A stretch of DNA of 64,000 nt, taken from contig NZ_AECZ01000009.1 of NCBI RefSeq assembly GCF_000179555.1, forward strand, positions 62,001 to 126,000. Direction: 5' to 3'. The stretch's first letter is position 1. Every line of letters starts with the position of its first letter. This DNA comes from Solidesulfovibrio fructosivorans JJ]. GTDB lineage: Bacteria; Desulfobacterota; Desulfovibrionia; Desulfovibrionales; Desulfovibrionaceae. Both the position numbers and the translations under genes were made by a program. This document shows positions 1 through 8,949 of the stretch, in pieces. The notes beneath the pieces are model-generated. The model worked only from the letters and a program-made list of their open reading frames with translations. It was not told the DNA's origin and did no database searches.

Positions 1-1
1 G

Positions 2-1549
2 TGGCTGACCGTGGCCGGGGCCTTGCTGGTCATGGTCTCGCTTGGGGTGGGGGAGTTTTCCAAGGCCGGCTGGTCGGGCTACGCGCCCCTGACCGAACGG
101 GCTTTCAGCCCGGGCACCGGCGTCGATTACTGGTTGTGGTCCCTCCAGATCGCCGGCGTGGGTTCGGTTCTGACCGGCGTCAACTTCCTGGTGACCGTCC
201 TTATGATGCGCGCCCCGGGACTGAGGCTCATGCGCCTGCCGCTTTTCACCTGGACGTCGATCTTCACTAACGTGCTGCTCATTTTCTCCTTCCCGGTCCT
301 GACCGTGGCCCTGGCCCTTGTCGCGCTCGACCGGTACCTGGGCATGCACTTTTTCTCCAACGGCTTCGGCGGCAACATGATGCTCTATACCAACCTCTTT
401 TGGACCTGGGGCCATCCCGAGGTGTACATCGTCATCCTGCCGGCCTTCGGCGTTTTTTCCGAAGTCGTGGCCACCTTTTCGAGCAAGCGCATCTTCGGCT
501 ACACCTCGCTCGTCTATGCCACGGCCGCCATCATGTTCCTGTCGTTCGCCGTGTGGGTGCACCACTTCTTCACCATGGGCGCGAGCGTCAACGTCAACAT
601 CTTTTTCGGCATCTCCACCATGCTCATCGCCATCCCCACAGGGGTGAAGGTCTTCAACTGGCTTTTCACGATGTATCGAGGCCGAATACGCCTGACCACG
701 CCGCTGTACTGGACCATCGGCTTTTTGACGACCTTCGTGCTCGGCGGCCTCACCGGCGTCCTCATGTCCATTCCGCCGGCCGACTACGTGGTCCACAACA
801 GCCTGTTTCTCATCGCCCACTTCCACAACATGCTGATCCCGGGCACGCTGTTCGGCTTTCTGGCCGGCTACGTCTACTGGTTCCCCAAGGCCTTTGGCTT
901 CACCCTTGACGAAACCTGGGGCAAGCGCACCTTCTGGTGCTGGTTGATCGGCTTCTACCTGGCCTTTGTGCCGCTTTACATCCTGGGTTTCATGGGCATG
1001 CCCCGGCGCCTGCAACACTATGACAACCCGGCCTGGCAACCGCTGCTCATCATCGCGGCCGTGGGCACGCTGATCATTTTATGCGGCATCGGCTGCATGC
1101 TGATGCAACTCGTCGTGAGCCTGAAAAACCGCCAGGCCAATCTGGACGTGACAGGCGATCCCTGGGACGGCCGCACCCTGGAGTGGGCCACGTCCTCGCC
1201 GCCGGCCATCTACAACTTCGCCACCATCCCCGTGGTGCACGACATCGACGCCTTCTGGGACATGAAGGAAAAGGGCATCGCCTATGCCCGGCCGGACCAT
1301 TATGAAGACATCGAGATGCCGAAGAACACCGGATACGGCTTTATCATCGGCATTCTCGCCTTTCTGTTCGGCTTCGCCATGATCTGGCACATCTGGTGGC
1401 TGGCCCTGACCGGCCTGCTCGGCATCGTCGTGGCCGTGATCGCCCGGGCCGGCGATGACGACATCCACTACGTCATCCCCGCCGCCGAGGTCGAACGCAT
1501 CGAGAACCAGCGCCGCCAAGCCATGGCGGCCGCGCCGGCGGGTTCGTAA
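2..1549 (+). CDS. cyoB: Cytochrome bo-type quinol oxidase subunit I (5' partial)
   Basis: Heme-copper oxidase catalytic subunit, an inner-membrane proton pump reducing O2 to water. The reading frame is open from the left edge, so the start lies outside. Counting from the in-frame GTG at 11, WGHPEVY puts the CuB ligand at H135 with its cross-linked Y139, HH at 184-185 are the other CuB ligands, H270 and H272 the heme ligands, and K213 the K-channel lysine. Every one is offset by 149 from the E. coli CyoB numbering I remember, so about 150 N-terminal residues (including the first low-spin heme ligand) are missing. Close wording to CyoB ([23 protein letters not shown]) and the downstream cyoC-cyoD-cyoE order favour a quinol rather than a cytochrome c oxidase, but the subunit II gene that would settle this is upstream and unseen. 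Confidence 0.93.
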   Translation, partial: WLTVAGALLVMVSLGVGEFSKAGWSGYAPLTERAFSPGTGVDYWLWSLQIAGVGSVLTGVNFLVTVLMMRAPGLRLMRLPLFTWTSIFTNVLLIFSFPVLTVALALVALDRYLGMHFFSNGFGGNMMLYTNLFWTWGHPEVYIVILPAFGVFSEVVATFSSKRIFGYTSLVYATAAIMFLSFAVWVHHFFTMGASVNVNIFFGISTMLIAIPTGVKVFNWLFTMYRGRIRLTTPLYWTIGFLTTFVLGGLTGVLMSIPPADYVVHNSLFLIAHFHNMLIPGTLFGFLAGYVYWFPKAFGFTLDETWGKRTFWCWLIGFYLAFVPLYILGFMGMPRRLQHYDNPAWQPLLIIAAVGTLIILCGIGCMLMQLVVSLKNRQANLDVTGDPWDGRTLEWATSSPPAIYNFATIPVVHDIDAFWDMKEKGIAYARPDHYEDIEMPKNTGYGFIIGILAFLFGFAMIWHIWWLALTGLLGIVVAVIARAGDDDIHYVIPAAEVERIENQRRQAMAAAPAGS

Positions 1550-1589
1550 GGACCATGCTTCCTACCGGGATCTTTTACGAGGTGACACG

Positions 1590-2204
1590 ATGACCACGGA
1601 CACAGCGACCATGACCGGGCCGGTCGGACACGGCGCCGATCACGACGCCCCGGGCCTGCACGCCCTGGGCTTCTGGCTCTATCTCATGACCGACCTGATC
1701 GTGTTTTCGGCGCTTTTCGCCACGTACGTGGTGTTGGCCCCCAACACGGCCGGCGGTCCCTCGGCCAGGGAGCTCTTCCACCTGCCCGAGGTCTTCGTCG
1801 AAACCATGCTGCTGCTGACGAGCAGCGTGGTTTTCGGCTACGCCTCGCTGGCCCTTGGGGCCGGGAAAAAAGGCCTGGGTCTGGCCGGATTGGCGCTGAC
1901 CTTCCTGCTGGGACTGGGCTTTATCGTCATGGAACTGGGCGAATTCCACAGGCTGATCCTGGCCGGGGCCGGACCGCAGCGCAGCGGGTTTCTTTCGGCC
2001 TTTTTCACGCTGGTCGGCACCCACGGCGCCCACGTGACCGTGGGGTTGCTGTGGCTGGCCGTCATGATGGGGCAGATCCTGACCAAGGGCCTCACCGTGC
2101 CCGTGCGTTCCCGTCTGGCCCGCCTGGGGATGTTCTGGCACTTCCTGGACATCATCTGGATCGGGCTTTTCACCGTCGTCTACCTGATGGGGGTCATGTC
2201 ATGA
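1590..2204 (+). CDS. cyoC: Cytochrome bo-type quinol oxidase subunit III
   Basis: Subunit III of the heme-copper oxidase, 204 residues, the same length as E. coli CyoC. Five hydrophobic segments are visible, beginning with the HALGFWLYLMTDLIVFSALF stretch near residue 25 and ending with WHFLDIIWIGLFTVVYL. The ATG at 1590 follows a GAGGTGAC ribosome site; the frame is open further upstream but that part is arginine-rich and overlaps cyoB, so it was rejected. Its stop overlaps the cyoD start, indicating translational coupling inside the oxidase operon. Confidence 0.93.
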   Translation: MTTDTATMTGPVGHGADHDAPGLHALGFWLYLMTDLIVFSALFATYVVLAPNTAGGPSARELFHLPEVFVETMLLLTSSVVFGYASLALGAGKKGLGLAGLALTFLLGLGFIVMELGEFHRLILAGAGPQRSGFLSAFFTLVGTHGAHVTVGLLWLAVMMGQILTKGLTVPVRSRLARLGMFWHFLDIIWIGLFTVVYLMGVMS

Positions 2205-2533
2205 GCCAGACGCACGCCTCCGGCGACAATGACGTCCGGGCCGGCAGCGGTTCCTTTCGGACCTACACCCTGGGCTTTGTCCTCTCCCTGGTCCTGACCG
2301 TCATCCCCTTTGCCCTGGTCATGACCGGCGCCTTGCCGCATGGTGCCACGTTGGCGTGTCTCTACGCCGCCGCCGTGATCCAGATCGTCGTCCACCTGCA
2401 CTACTTCCTCCACCTGGACAGATCCTCGGGCATGTACTGGAACATGCTGTCGCTGCTGTTCACCTTCTTCATCATGTTCCTTTTCATCGGTGGATCGTTA
2501 TGGATCATGTACAGCCTGCACTCCCGTATGTAA
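2201..2533 (+). CDS. cyoD: Cytochrome bo-type quinol oxidase subunit IV
   Basis: Small accessory subunit of the bo-type oxidase, 110 residues (E. coli CyoD is 109). It has three membrane segments, with the family-typical IQIVVHLHYFLHLD stretch in the middle and a final FLFIGGSLWIMYSLH segment. It starts in an ATGA-type overlap with cyoC and its 3' end overlaps the start of cyoE by 34 bases, so the four genes form one tightly coupled transcript. Confidence 0.92.
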   Translation: MSQTHASGDNDVRAGSGSFRTYTLGFVLSLVLTVIPFALVMTGALPHGATLACLYAAAVIQIVVHLHYFLHLDRSSGMYWNMLSLLFTFFIMFLFIGGSLWIMYSLHSRM

Positions 2534-3402
2534 GGCCATACGGCCGGCTGCGGCGGTATGTGCTGGTTGCCAAGCCCTGGATCGTCGTCGCCAACCTGAT
2601 CTCAGCGTTCGGCGGATTCGGCCTGGCCGCGAGAGGGCATCTGGAGTCGGGATTGTTGCTGGCCGTCCTGGCCGGCGTCGCCCTGGTCGTGGCCTCGGCC
2701 TGCGTCGTCAATAACGTCATCGACCGGGAAATCGACCGCAAGATGGCCAGGACCTGGAATCGGGCCCTGGCCATCGGGGCCATGTCGGGCCGGGCCGCCA
2801 TGGTCTATGCCGGGGTGCTTGGCGCGGCCGGGCTGGCCGTCCTGTGGGTCGGGACCAACGCCCTGGCCACGGGGCTTACGGTTCTGGGATTCGCCGTCTA
2901 CGTCGGGGCCTACAGTCTGGCCCTCAAGCGCATCTCGCCGTTGAGCACCCTGGTCGGGAGCCTGGCCGGCGCGACGCCGCCGCTTGCCGCCTACTGCGCC
3001 GTGAGCCAGCGTTTCGACCTCGGCGCGCTGCTCGTGTTGGCGCTTTTTTGTTCCTGGCAGATGCCGCACTCCTACGCCATCGCCATAAGCCGTTACGACG
3101 ACTACCGCGCCGCCGGCATCCCCGTGCTGCCGGTCGCTTGCGACATCGCCACCACCAAGCGGCATATCGCCGGCCATATCCTGGTCTTCATGGTGGAGGC
3201 CCAGCTGCTGACCGTATGCGGGTATGCCGGGATGCGGTTTTTCGCGCTGGCCACGGCGCTTTCCCTGGTCTGGTTCGGTCTGGCCCGCTTCGGCGCGGGC
3301 GACGACAGGCGTCAGGCCAGGGCTGTCTACGTCTTTTCCATCCTGGTCATCGTGGCGGTCAGCCTCATGCTGGCCGTGGACGCCGCGCCTATCCCTGCCT
3401 GA
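2500..3402 (+). CDS. cyoE: Protoheme IX farnesyltransferase (heme O synthase)
   Basis: UbiA-family prenyltransferase that adds a farnesyl group to heme b to make heme O, the cofactor of bo-type oxidases. About 300 residues with many membrane segments. The first aspartate-rich motif NNVIDREIDRKMARTWNR (about residue 70) and the second, YDDYRAAGIPVLPV (about residue 195), are both intact; the family uses them to bind Mg2+ and prenyl diphosphate. The ATG at 2500 lies inside cyoD. The 3' end overlaps the convergent membrane protein gene by 14 bases, and there is no obvious terminator between them. Confidence 0.93.
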   Translation: MDHVQPALPYVRPYGRLRRYVLVAKPWIVVANLISAFGGFGLAARGHLESGLLLAVLAGVALVVASACVVNNVIDREIDRKMARTWNRALAIGAMSGRAAMVYAGVLGAAGLAVLWVGTNALATGLTVLGFAVYVGAYSLALKRISPLSTLVGSLAGATPPLAAYCAVSQRFDLGALLVLALFCSWQMPHSYAIAISRYDDYRAAGIPVLPVACDIATTKRHIAGHILVFMVEAQLLTVCGYAGMRFFALATALSLVWFGLARFGAGDDRRQARAVYVFSILVIVAVSLMLAVDAAPIPA

Positions 3403-4018
3403 AGCAGAACATCACCATCTCTTCGCCGGTCGCGTCCTTGTGGGATTTGAAAAGGGCCGCAGCTGTCTCCTGGGTCAGGTAGAGGGCCACATTGACGAAG
3501 TGGCAATCGGTAAACGTCCCGTCCACGAAGTGGGCCGCCGTGTTGACCTTGTCGCCCTCGTTGACCACGATGACGTCGCACAGGGTGAAGCGGCAGCGTT
3601 CCAGGCGGCTTGTGCCCCGGAACAACAGGCCGCCCGGGCCCTGGATCTCGCAGTGGGTAAACGTCTTGCCCTCGTTGGGAACGAGGTAGGGGGAGTAAAA
3701 GTCGCCAAGGCGGACTTTCTCGTTCTCGAAGCTGGCGCGCAAGGTGCTTGCGCCGTTGGGTTCGTAGGTAATCAGCCGCAGGTGTCTGGCCTTTTGCACC
3801 GCCGCCACGGCCAGGACCACCACCAGGGCCACGCCGGAAAAAAGCAGCGACGTCAGAATGCCGACCACCACCCAGGCCCCGACGACATAGGGCTTGAGGT
3901 GGTTGGTCAGATAGCCGATGAGCACCAGGCAGATGACCGTGGCGATGACGAAGATGGTCATCGAGTGCTTGATGAAAAACGAACTCAGCGCATTCCAGAG
4001 GCCTTCGGTCTTGCTCAT
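3389..4018 (-). CDS. Membrane-anchored protein with pentapeptide-like C-terminal domain
   Basis: Function unknown. The 209-residue product has two membrane segments near residues 20-40 and 45-75, then a soluble domain of short beta-like repeats rich in patterns such as THCEIQG, ERCRFTLC and FTDCHF, reminiscent of pentapeptide-repeat or right-handed helix proteins. MSKTEG at 4018 is preferred over the upstream GTG because it gives a compact N-terminus before the first membrane segment. It converges on cyoE and shares 14 bases with it; no partner gene is evident. Confidence 0.75.
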   Translation of the reverse strand: MSKTEGLWNALSSFFIKHSMTIFVIATVICLVLIGYLTNHLKPYVVGAWVVVGILTSLLFSGVALVVVLAVAAVQKARHLRLITYEPNGASTLRASFENEKVRLGDFYSPYLVPNEGKTFTHCEIQGPGGLLFRGTSRLERCRFTLCDVIVVNEGDKVNTAAHFVDGTFTDCHFVNVALYLTQETAAALFKSHKDATGEEMVMFCFRQG

Positions 4019-4273
4019 AACACCACCATTTCCCGGAGTTACCACATTTCATGGCACGGAGCCCGGACCAAGTCAATCAACGCGGTTCCGGGCGGTCGCG
4101 TCGCTACGCCTCTGTGAACTTCCGACGGCTGGTTCACTTTGTCGCGCCGCCTTGTCCCCGCTTCCCTAAAAATGCTACGCACTGTCATGCTCAAAAATAG
4201 AGAAACGGGAAAAGCCGTGGCCCACACTGCGGATGGCAAAATTTGCATTATTTATAAGTCTCGAGGAACGATA

Positions 4274-4627
4274 ATGGCAACGTTCAGACACGAAACCCGA
4301 ATTTTTGTCGGCAAACTCAGGCGACTGTTCGCGGTCCATTTCCGCCAGGGGTATGTGGCCCGACAACTGCGCAACCGTCAGGGTGACTGCCACCAGTGCG
4401 GCACCTGTTGCCATTTCACGATAGCTTGCCCGATGCTGACAAAAGACCAATTGTGCCGCGTGTATGGCAAATGCCGGCCCAAAGCCTGCCGGGTCTTTCC
4501 CCTCGACCAGAAGGATATCGACGACGTGACCCGATGCGGCGGCACTTGCGGATATATTTTTGACGACGTTTCCGGAGTTCATACGGGAACAACGAGTGGA
4601 AAGAGCCGAACCGGCCGCACGCCGTAG
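4274..4627 (+). CDS. Small cysteine-cluster protein (YkgJ-like)
   Basis: A 117-residue protein with ten cysteines (39, 42, 45, 46, 52, 61, 67, 72, 88, 92). The CxxCGxCC motif followed by CP, CRVYxxCRPKACRxFP and CGGTC matches the pattern of YkgJ-type cysteine cluster proteins, thought to bind zinc or iron; no enzymatic role is established for the family. An arginine-rich stretch precedes the cluster. ATG at 4274 follows an AGGAA ribosome site. Family members are often somewhat longer, and the last 20 residues (TSGKSRTGRTP end) look unstructured. It stands alone between longer intergenic stretches. Confidence 0.7.
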   Translation: MATFRHETRIFVGKLRRLFAVHFRQGYVARQLRNRQGDCHQCGTCCHFTIACPMLTKDQLCRVYGKCRPKACRVFPLDQKDIDDVTRCGGTCGYIFDDVSGVHTGTTSGKSRTGRTP

Positions 4628-4860
4628 AACCACGCTCCGCGCCCGCCAGAGCCGCCAGGTTTGGGGCGGTATCTGTCCACAAAAATGGACCCACTCCGAA
4701 AGTTGAGAATTGTCGACTTTGCGCCTCGCGCCATATCCACCCACAAGGAAAACGAGAGACCGACTCGTGACACGTTGCCCGGCCCGGACGCCATGACCCG
4801 GGAGATGGGCGCTCCATGCGGCGGGATGACAAGCTCCGGCCAGACTGCTACCGCCATCCC

Positions 4861-5040
4861 ATGGAATGGATCATAGGCATTGCCCTTGGTATGGTCGTCG
4901 TCTTTGCCCTTGCGGCAGTCTTCGCATTGACGGCAAAGAGGCGCGGTGACGGGACGGTTCGGGGGTGGTTCGAGTTCGACAAGTACAAGGCCGGCGAAAA
5001 TTCTAAGCGCAGCCTCCACGATAAGACCCGATGGCGATGA
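4861..5040 (+). CDS. Possible 59-residue single-span membrane protein
   Basis: A short frame encoding one strong membrane segment (GIALGMVVVFALAAVFAL) and a basic, hydrophilic tail ending in KTRWR. It sits in the roughly 630-base stretch between the cysteine-cluster gene and the GntR gene, which has no other convincing gene. The upstream sequence has no clear ribosome site at the ATG at 4861, so this remains a tentative call based only on protein character. Confidence 0.3.
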   Translation: MEWIIGIALGMVVVFALAAVFALTAKRRGDGTVRGWFEFDKYKAGENSKRSLHDKTRWR

Positions 5041-5254
5041 CCCGGTTGCATCTGGTGGGCCGCTACGGTCGGGTACGAATTCTTCCTCCACCCTTGGCGG
5101 CCTCGCAGGAATGGGTAAAGGGTCCTGTACGGGGGGGCCAGGCGGTTGGTCCGGATGGACAAGAGAAAAGCCCGCGCGGCGGCGGCGCCAGTTTGGCGCC
5201 TCGGGCCTGTAAGTCAATTGCAGATATGGTGGGATTCTTCGAAAAAGCGCCGGG

Positions 5255-5941
5255 TCAGCGCCGCAGGCGGAGGGTGCTTTTTTGCGAAAGGATGTGCCTG
5301 ACGACGAAATTTTTCCCGTTGGGGATGTAGTCCTCCACCCACTTTTTAGCGCCCTGTACGTCGCCGGCCATGACCATCCGCGTCATCGCGCGGTGATTGG
5401 CGATTTCGTTTTGCGTGTCGTCCCGGTCGTTTTCGATGCAGGCGATAATGACTTGCAAGGTCCGCATCAGGCTTTCTTCCAGCTCGGCAAGTTTCAAACT
5501 GCCCGTAAGCCCGACCAGCGCCTTGTGATAGTTGATATGGGCATTGGCTATGGCGACCGGATCATCGAGGTTGGCCTGGGCTTCGTAGGCGACCGTGCTC
5601 TCCTCCAGGGCGCGCAACAGGCGCTCGGGCGCCGTGGGGATGCATTCGCAGGCCCTTATCTCCAGAATCTGACGCGTCAGGAAGATATCGTCGATTTCCT
5701 CGAGCGTAAGCTTGCGCACGGACGCCCCCTTGTTCGGCAGGTGCGCCACAAGCTCTTCGGTCGCCAGGATGCGCAGGGCCTCCCGCACCGAACTGCGGGA
5801 AACGCCGAGCGAATGCGACAGCGTCATCTCCTTGAGCTGGTCGCCGGGCAGAAAGGTCCCGTCGAAAATGGCGCGCCGCAATGTCTCCGCAATCATGGCC
5901 ACGCTGCTGGACTTCGCCCCTTCGGTCTCTCGGATCGTCAT
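5255..5941 (-). CDS. GntR-family transcriptional regulator, FCD subfamily
   Basis: A 228-residue repressor-type regulator. Residues about 15-75 form the GntR winged helix (LRRAIFDGTFLPGDQL, then SRSSVREALRILATEELV), and about 90-215 the all-helical FCD effector domain with its metal and ligand histidines in NAHINYHKALV and ANHRAMTRMVMAGD. AGGAAGAG precedes the ATG. It is the last gene of the minus-strand unit with the amidohydrolase, AroM-like protein and amino acid ABC transporter and most likely controls that unit through the palindromes at 10669-10693; the ligand would be a transported substrate or its breakdown product (inference). Confidence 0.92.
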   Translation of the reverse strand: MTIRETEGAKSSSVAMIAETLRRAIFDGTFLPGDQLKEMTLSHSLGVSRSSVREALRILATEELVAHLPNKGASVRKLTLEEIDDIFLTRQILEIRACECIPTAPERLLRALEESTVAYEAQANLDDPVAIANAHINYHKALVGLTGSLKLAELEESLMRTLQVIIACIENDRDDTQNEIANHRAMTRMVMAGDVQGAKKWVEDYIPNGKNFVVRHILSQKSTLRLRR

Positions 5942-5956
5942 GACTCTTCCTGGACG

Positions 5957-7210
5957 TTATTTTCCCGCTTCCCAAACGACGCGGCCCCGGGAAAGGGACA
6001 CGTCCACAAGCGGGGCGCCGATGGCCGTAGCCAGCTGGCCCGGATGTTCGCAATCGAAAATGGTCACATCGCCGCGCTTGCCCACATCCAGGGAACCCCG
6101 GTCGTGGCTCTTCCCCAAGGCGTAGGCGGCGTTGAGGGTCGCGCCGACAATGGCCTCGGCCGGGGTCAGCCTGAACCACGAGCAGGCCAGCGCAATGGTC
6201 AAGGGCAACGACGTGGCCTGAAACGACGAACAATAATCCGTGGCCACGGCGACAGGCACGTTGTTTTTGATAAAAAGCCTTGCGTTGGCTTTTTGCGCGT
6301 CAAGATAAAACTGTTCCGCCACCGGCAAGAGCACGGCGACGGTCGTGGTGGCGCCCACGGCGTTGATCTCGGCATCCGGCGTATAGGTGAGGTGGTCGGC
6401 GGAAAGCGCCCCCCCCGCGACCGCCGTGCGCCATCCCCGCGAATCGGAGGACGCATCCGCGTGGACGCGGACAGGTAATCCCAAAGAGGTCGAAATATCA
6501 ATCAGTTCTCTGGCCTGCTCGGCTGAGAAGTCGCCATTTTCACACGAAAGGTCCTGCGACTGGGCAATGCCTTGGGCAAGCACCGCCGGGAGCATCTCGT
6601 TTTTGACGACAGCGACGTATTCTTCCGCGCTCCGTCCATCCTGGGGCGCGATATGCGCGCCGAGAAACGTGCAGACGATATCCATGGCCGTATGCGAGGC
6701 GGCCTGATGCAGCAGGCGCAGCAGGCGCAGCTCCCCACGCGTATCAAGGCCGTAGCCGGACTTGACTTCAAGGGTGGTCACTCCTCCCGCCGCGATCCGC
6801 TCAAAGGCCCGGGCGACGTTGCGCAAAAGCTCGTCGTCGCCGGCCTGGCGCGTCTTGACGATGGTGGACCAGATGCCGCCGCCCTCGGCGCGAATCTCCC
6901 TGCCGTCGGCGCCTTCGAGCCGGCGCACGTACTCCCAGTGCCGGTTGCCCGCGAAAATGGGGTGCGAATGGCATTCCACAAGTCCGGGCAGCACCGTTTT
7001 GCCGGAGGCGTCCAGCACCGGGGCGTCGTCCCCGTAGGCGCGCAGCACCTCCCGCGAATCGCCCACGGCCACGATGACGCCGCCGCGAATGGCCAGCGCG
7101 CCGTCGTGGATGATGTTCAGTTCCCCTTGCCCCCGGCCCGCCCTGGGGCGCTTCGCATCCGTAACCCGCGCGAGGCTGGCCGCGTGCGCAATGGTGATAT
7201 CGCCGTTCAC
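5957..7210 (-). CDS. Imidazolonepropionase-like amidohydrolase (HutI family, divergent)
   Basis: A 417-residue amidohydrolase whose whole length follows HutI. H81 and H83 (CHSHPIFAGNR), H250, H273 (SADHL) and D325 (ATD) match the metal and catalytic positions I recall for Bacillus HutI (80, 82, 249, 272, 324), and GGGIWST and LEVKSGYGL are typical. However, the HADEI motif reads HADAS, losing the substrate-site glutamate, and the NPGSSP loop after the catalytic aspartate is replaced by CSSFQATS. No hutH, hutU or hutG is nearby. I infer hydrolysis of a related cyclic amide, not necessarily imidazolonepropionate. The GTG at 7210 has AGAGGAAG just upstream; the frame continues open to 7975 but only as an arginine-rich shadow of the next gene. 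Confidence 0.87.
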   Translation of the reverse strand: MNGDITIAHAASLARVTDAKRPRAGRGQGELNIIHDGALAIRGGVIVAVGDSREVLRAYGDDAPVLDASGKTVLPGLVECHSHPIFAGNRHWEYVRRLEGADGREIRAEGGGIWSTIVKTRQAGDDELLRNVARAFERIAAGGVTTLEVKSGYGLDTRGELRLLRLLHQAASHTAMDIVCTFLGAHIAPQDGRSAEEYVAVVKNEMLPAVLAQGIAQSQDLSCENGDFSAEQARELIDISTSLGLPVRVHADASSDSRGWRTAVAGGALSADHLTYTPDAEINAVGATTTVAVLLPVAEQFYLDAQKANARLFIKNNVPVAVATDYCSSFQATSLPLTIALACSWFRLTPAEAIVGATLNAAYALGKSHDRGSLDVGKRGDVTIFDCEHPGQLATAIGAPLVDVSLSRGRVVWEAGK

Positions 7211-7272
7211 TGCTTCCTCTTTTCCGCATCCGGCGGCGCCAGGAAAAGGCCATCCTGGGCTGGAGCGCCGGC

Positions 7273-7956
7273 TCATACGAGTTCCTGGAGAATGCGCGCC
7301 GTAATGCTCGTGGCGCTCAGGGTCGGCAGTCCGGACGTGTCGCGCACCGTCCGGCGCTGCAGCTCCGTAAACCCCATGTCGTCGAGTAAAACATAGTCCG
7401 CGCCCGCCTCCCGCGCGCGCAACGCCGCCCGGACAAGGGCCTCCCGCCCGCCGTAGGGCGAAGCCGCCGCCGTGGAAACCCGCGCCGCAGAGGAGCGCCA
7501 CTGCGCCGGCGCCGCTTCCATGTCTGACGCCGGGCCGATGACGCACAGATGCCCGTGGCCCGCCAGGGCGGCGACCACGGACCGGATGACCGTTATCGGT
7601 TCGATAAGCCTGGGGATGGCCCGCTTGAGCTCCGGAAACCGCCCTGAGCAAAGCAGCAGAAGGGCGTCGCACTCCGCTTCCAGCTTCCGTCCGGCGGCGA
7701 TAAGGCGGGGCAGCAGAAGACGCTTGGCGACAAGCACGCCCCTTACGACCCCATCCTGCTTGCGCAGGCAGGTCTCGATGCCGGATTCTCCATCCTCCGG
7801 GACCAGCCGCGCGCACTCGCCAGCGCCCAGGCCGTCCAGGGCGCCGCGTTGCCTGAAGGCGATGCGATCCCCCAGGATGGCGCGAAACGTGGGTTCGATA
7901 TCCGTGCGGGGCGCCTGCCCCAGGGTGAGTATGCCGAGAGTGATCATGTGCGTCAT
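7273..7956 (-). CDS. AroM-family protein
   Basis: About 227 residues, matching the roughly 225-residue AroM family. Recognisable are the N-terminal LGILTLGQAPRTDI strand, the central DALLLLCSGRFP segment and the C-terminal ADYVLLDDMGF motif, which corresponds to ADVIMLDCLGF in E. coli AroM. The family has no proven activity; its fold resembles the Asp/Glu/hydantoin racemase group (my inference from layout). It lies 62 bases upstream of the amidohydrolase gene and downstream of the ABC transporter genes. There is no good ribosome site; ATG 7956 and 7947 are both possible starts. Confidence 0.8.
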   Translation of the reverse strand: MTHMITLGILTLGQAPRTDIEPTFRAILGDRIAFRQRGALDGLGAGECARLVPEDGESGIETCLRKQDGVVRGVLVAKRLLLPRLIAAGRKLEAECDALLLLCSGRFPELKRAIPRLIEPITVIRSVVAALAGHGHLCVIGPASDMEAAPAQWRSSAARVSTAAASPYGGREALVRAALRAREAGADYVLLDDMGFTELQRRTVRDTSGLPTLSATSITARILQELV

Positions 7957-8028
7957 GCCTGGGAGGCCAGGACAAAGAGGAGCCACTCCCCCCTCGGGGA
8001 GTGGCTTCTTTTCGCGATGGCCGGGACC

Positions 8029-8880
8029 CTAGTTCACGGCTTTGCCATTGATGAGGGGACGCGGCAGCGCGCCGGTTTCAGCTCCCCATTTCTTGAGGAT
8101 CTTACTGTAGGTGCCGTCGGCGAAAACCTTTTGCAAGGCCGCGTACACCGCATCGCGGAGCTTGGCGTTGTCCTTGCTGAAGGCGATGCCGTAAGGATTG
8201 GATTCCAGCAGCGGCCCCACGGCCACGAAGGCGCCCTTTTGCTGCACATTGGCCCAGCCCAGGGCCTCGGGGCTGAGGGCGGAAGCCTGGGCCCGGCCCT
8301 GCAGCATCTGCATGCGCGCGGAGGCCGCGGAATCCACCGCCATGATGTTGATGCCGGGCTTGCCCTTGTCGAGCAGGTTTTCCTTGTTCCACTTCTGCAT
8401 GGTGGTCAGGTAGTCCGTGGAGGCGGACACCGCCAGGGTCTTGCCGCTCAGGTCTTCCAGGTTCTTGATTTTTCCGGCCAGCGCCTTGGTGGTGAAACAT
8501 TGGGTGCCGGAGTTGAAGTAGTCGATGAAGTCCAGGGACTTGCGACGTTCCGCGCTGTCGGACATGCCGGAAAGGACCATGTCCACGCGCTTGGTGTTGA
8601 TGGAATTGATCAACTGGTCGAAATTCTGGTCGTCAAATTCGATCTTGATGCCCAATTCCTTGGCAATGGCCTGGGCCAGTTCCACGTCGATGCCGTCCAG
8701 GGTGTCGGAGCCGGGGGCCTTGAATTCCATGGGGGGGAATATGCCGTTGACGCCGATGATGATCTTTCCGCTTTTCTGGATGGAATCGGGCAACATGTCG
8801 TGCAGCGATGCGGCAAAGGCCGTTCCGGAGAACAGCAGGGCAAAACCACACAACAACGAGGCGAGCTTTCTTTTCAGCAA
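8029..8880 (-). CDS. Polar amino acid ABC transporter, periplasmic binding protein
   Basis: A family 3 solute-binding protein of about 283 residues with a signal peptide (LKRKLASLLCGFALLFSGTAFA, cleaved before ASLHD), then the lobes starting at GKIIIGVNGIFPPMEF and the DGIDVELAQAIAKELG segment typical of polar amino acid and opine binders. I place the start at the TTG at 8880 because GGAGG lies eight bases upstream and the product then begins directly with the signal peptide; the ATG at 8904 has no ribosome site. It follows the ATPase gene in the same unit. The ligand is unknown. Confidence 0.9.
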   Translation of the reverse strand: MLKRKLASLLCGFALLFSGTAFAASLHDMLPDSIQKSGKIIIGVNGIFPPMEFKAPGSDTLDGIDVELAQAIAKELGIKIEFDDQNFDQLINSINTKRVDMVLSGMSDSAERRKSLDFIDYFNSGTQCFTTKALAGKIKNLEDLSGKTLAVSASTDYLTTMQKWNKENLLDKGKPGINIMAVDSAASARMQMLQGRAQASALSPEALGWANVQQKGAFVAVGPLLESNPYGIAFSKDNAKLRDAVYAALQKVFADGTYSKILKKWGAETGALPRPLINGKAVN

Positions 8881-8949
8881 CGTCTTTTCCTCCAAATGAT
8901 TCATGCCGCGCTTGGCAGACGGCAACCCGCGTAAAAAAACCGCAACAGC

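Noticed and set aside
5957-7210. Histidine degradation (hut) operon
   Set aside because: Only a HutI-like gene is present; hutH, hutU and hutG are absent and key substrate residues differ.
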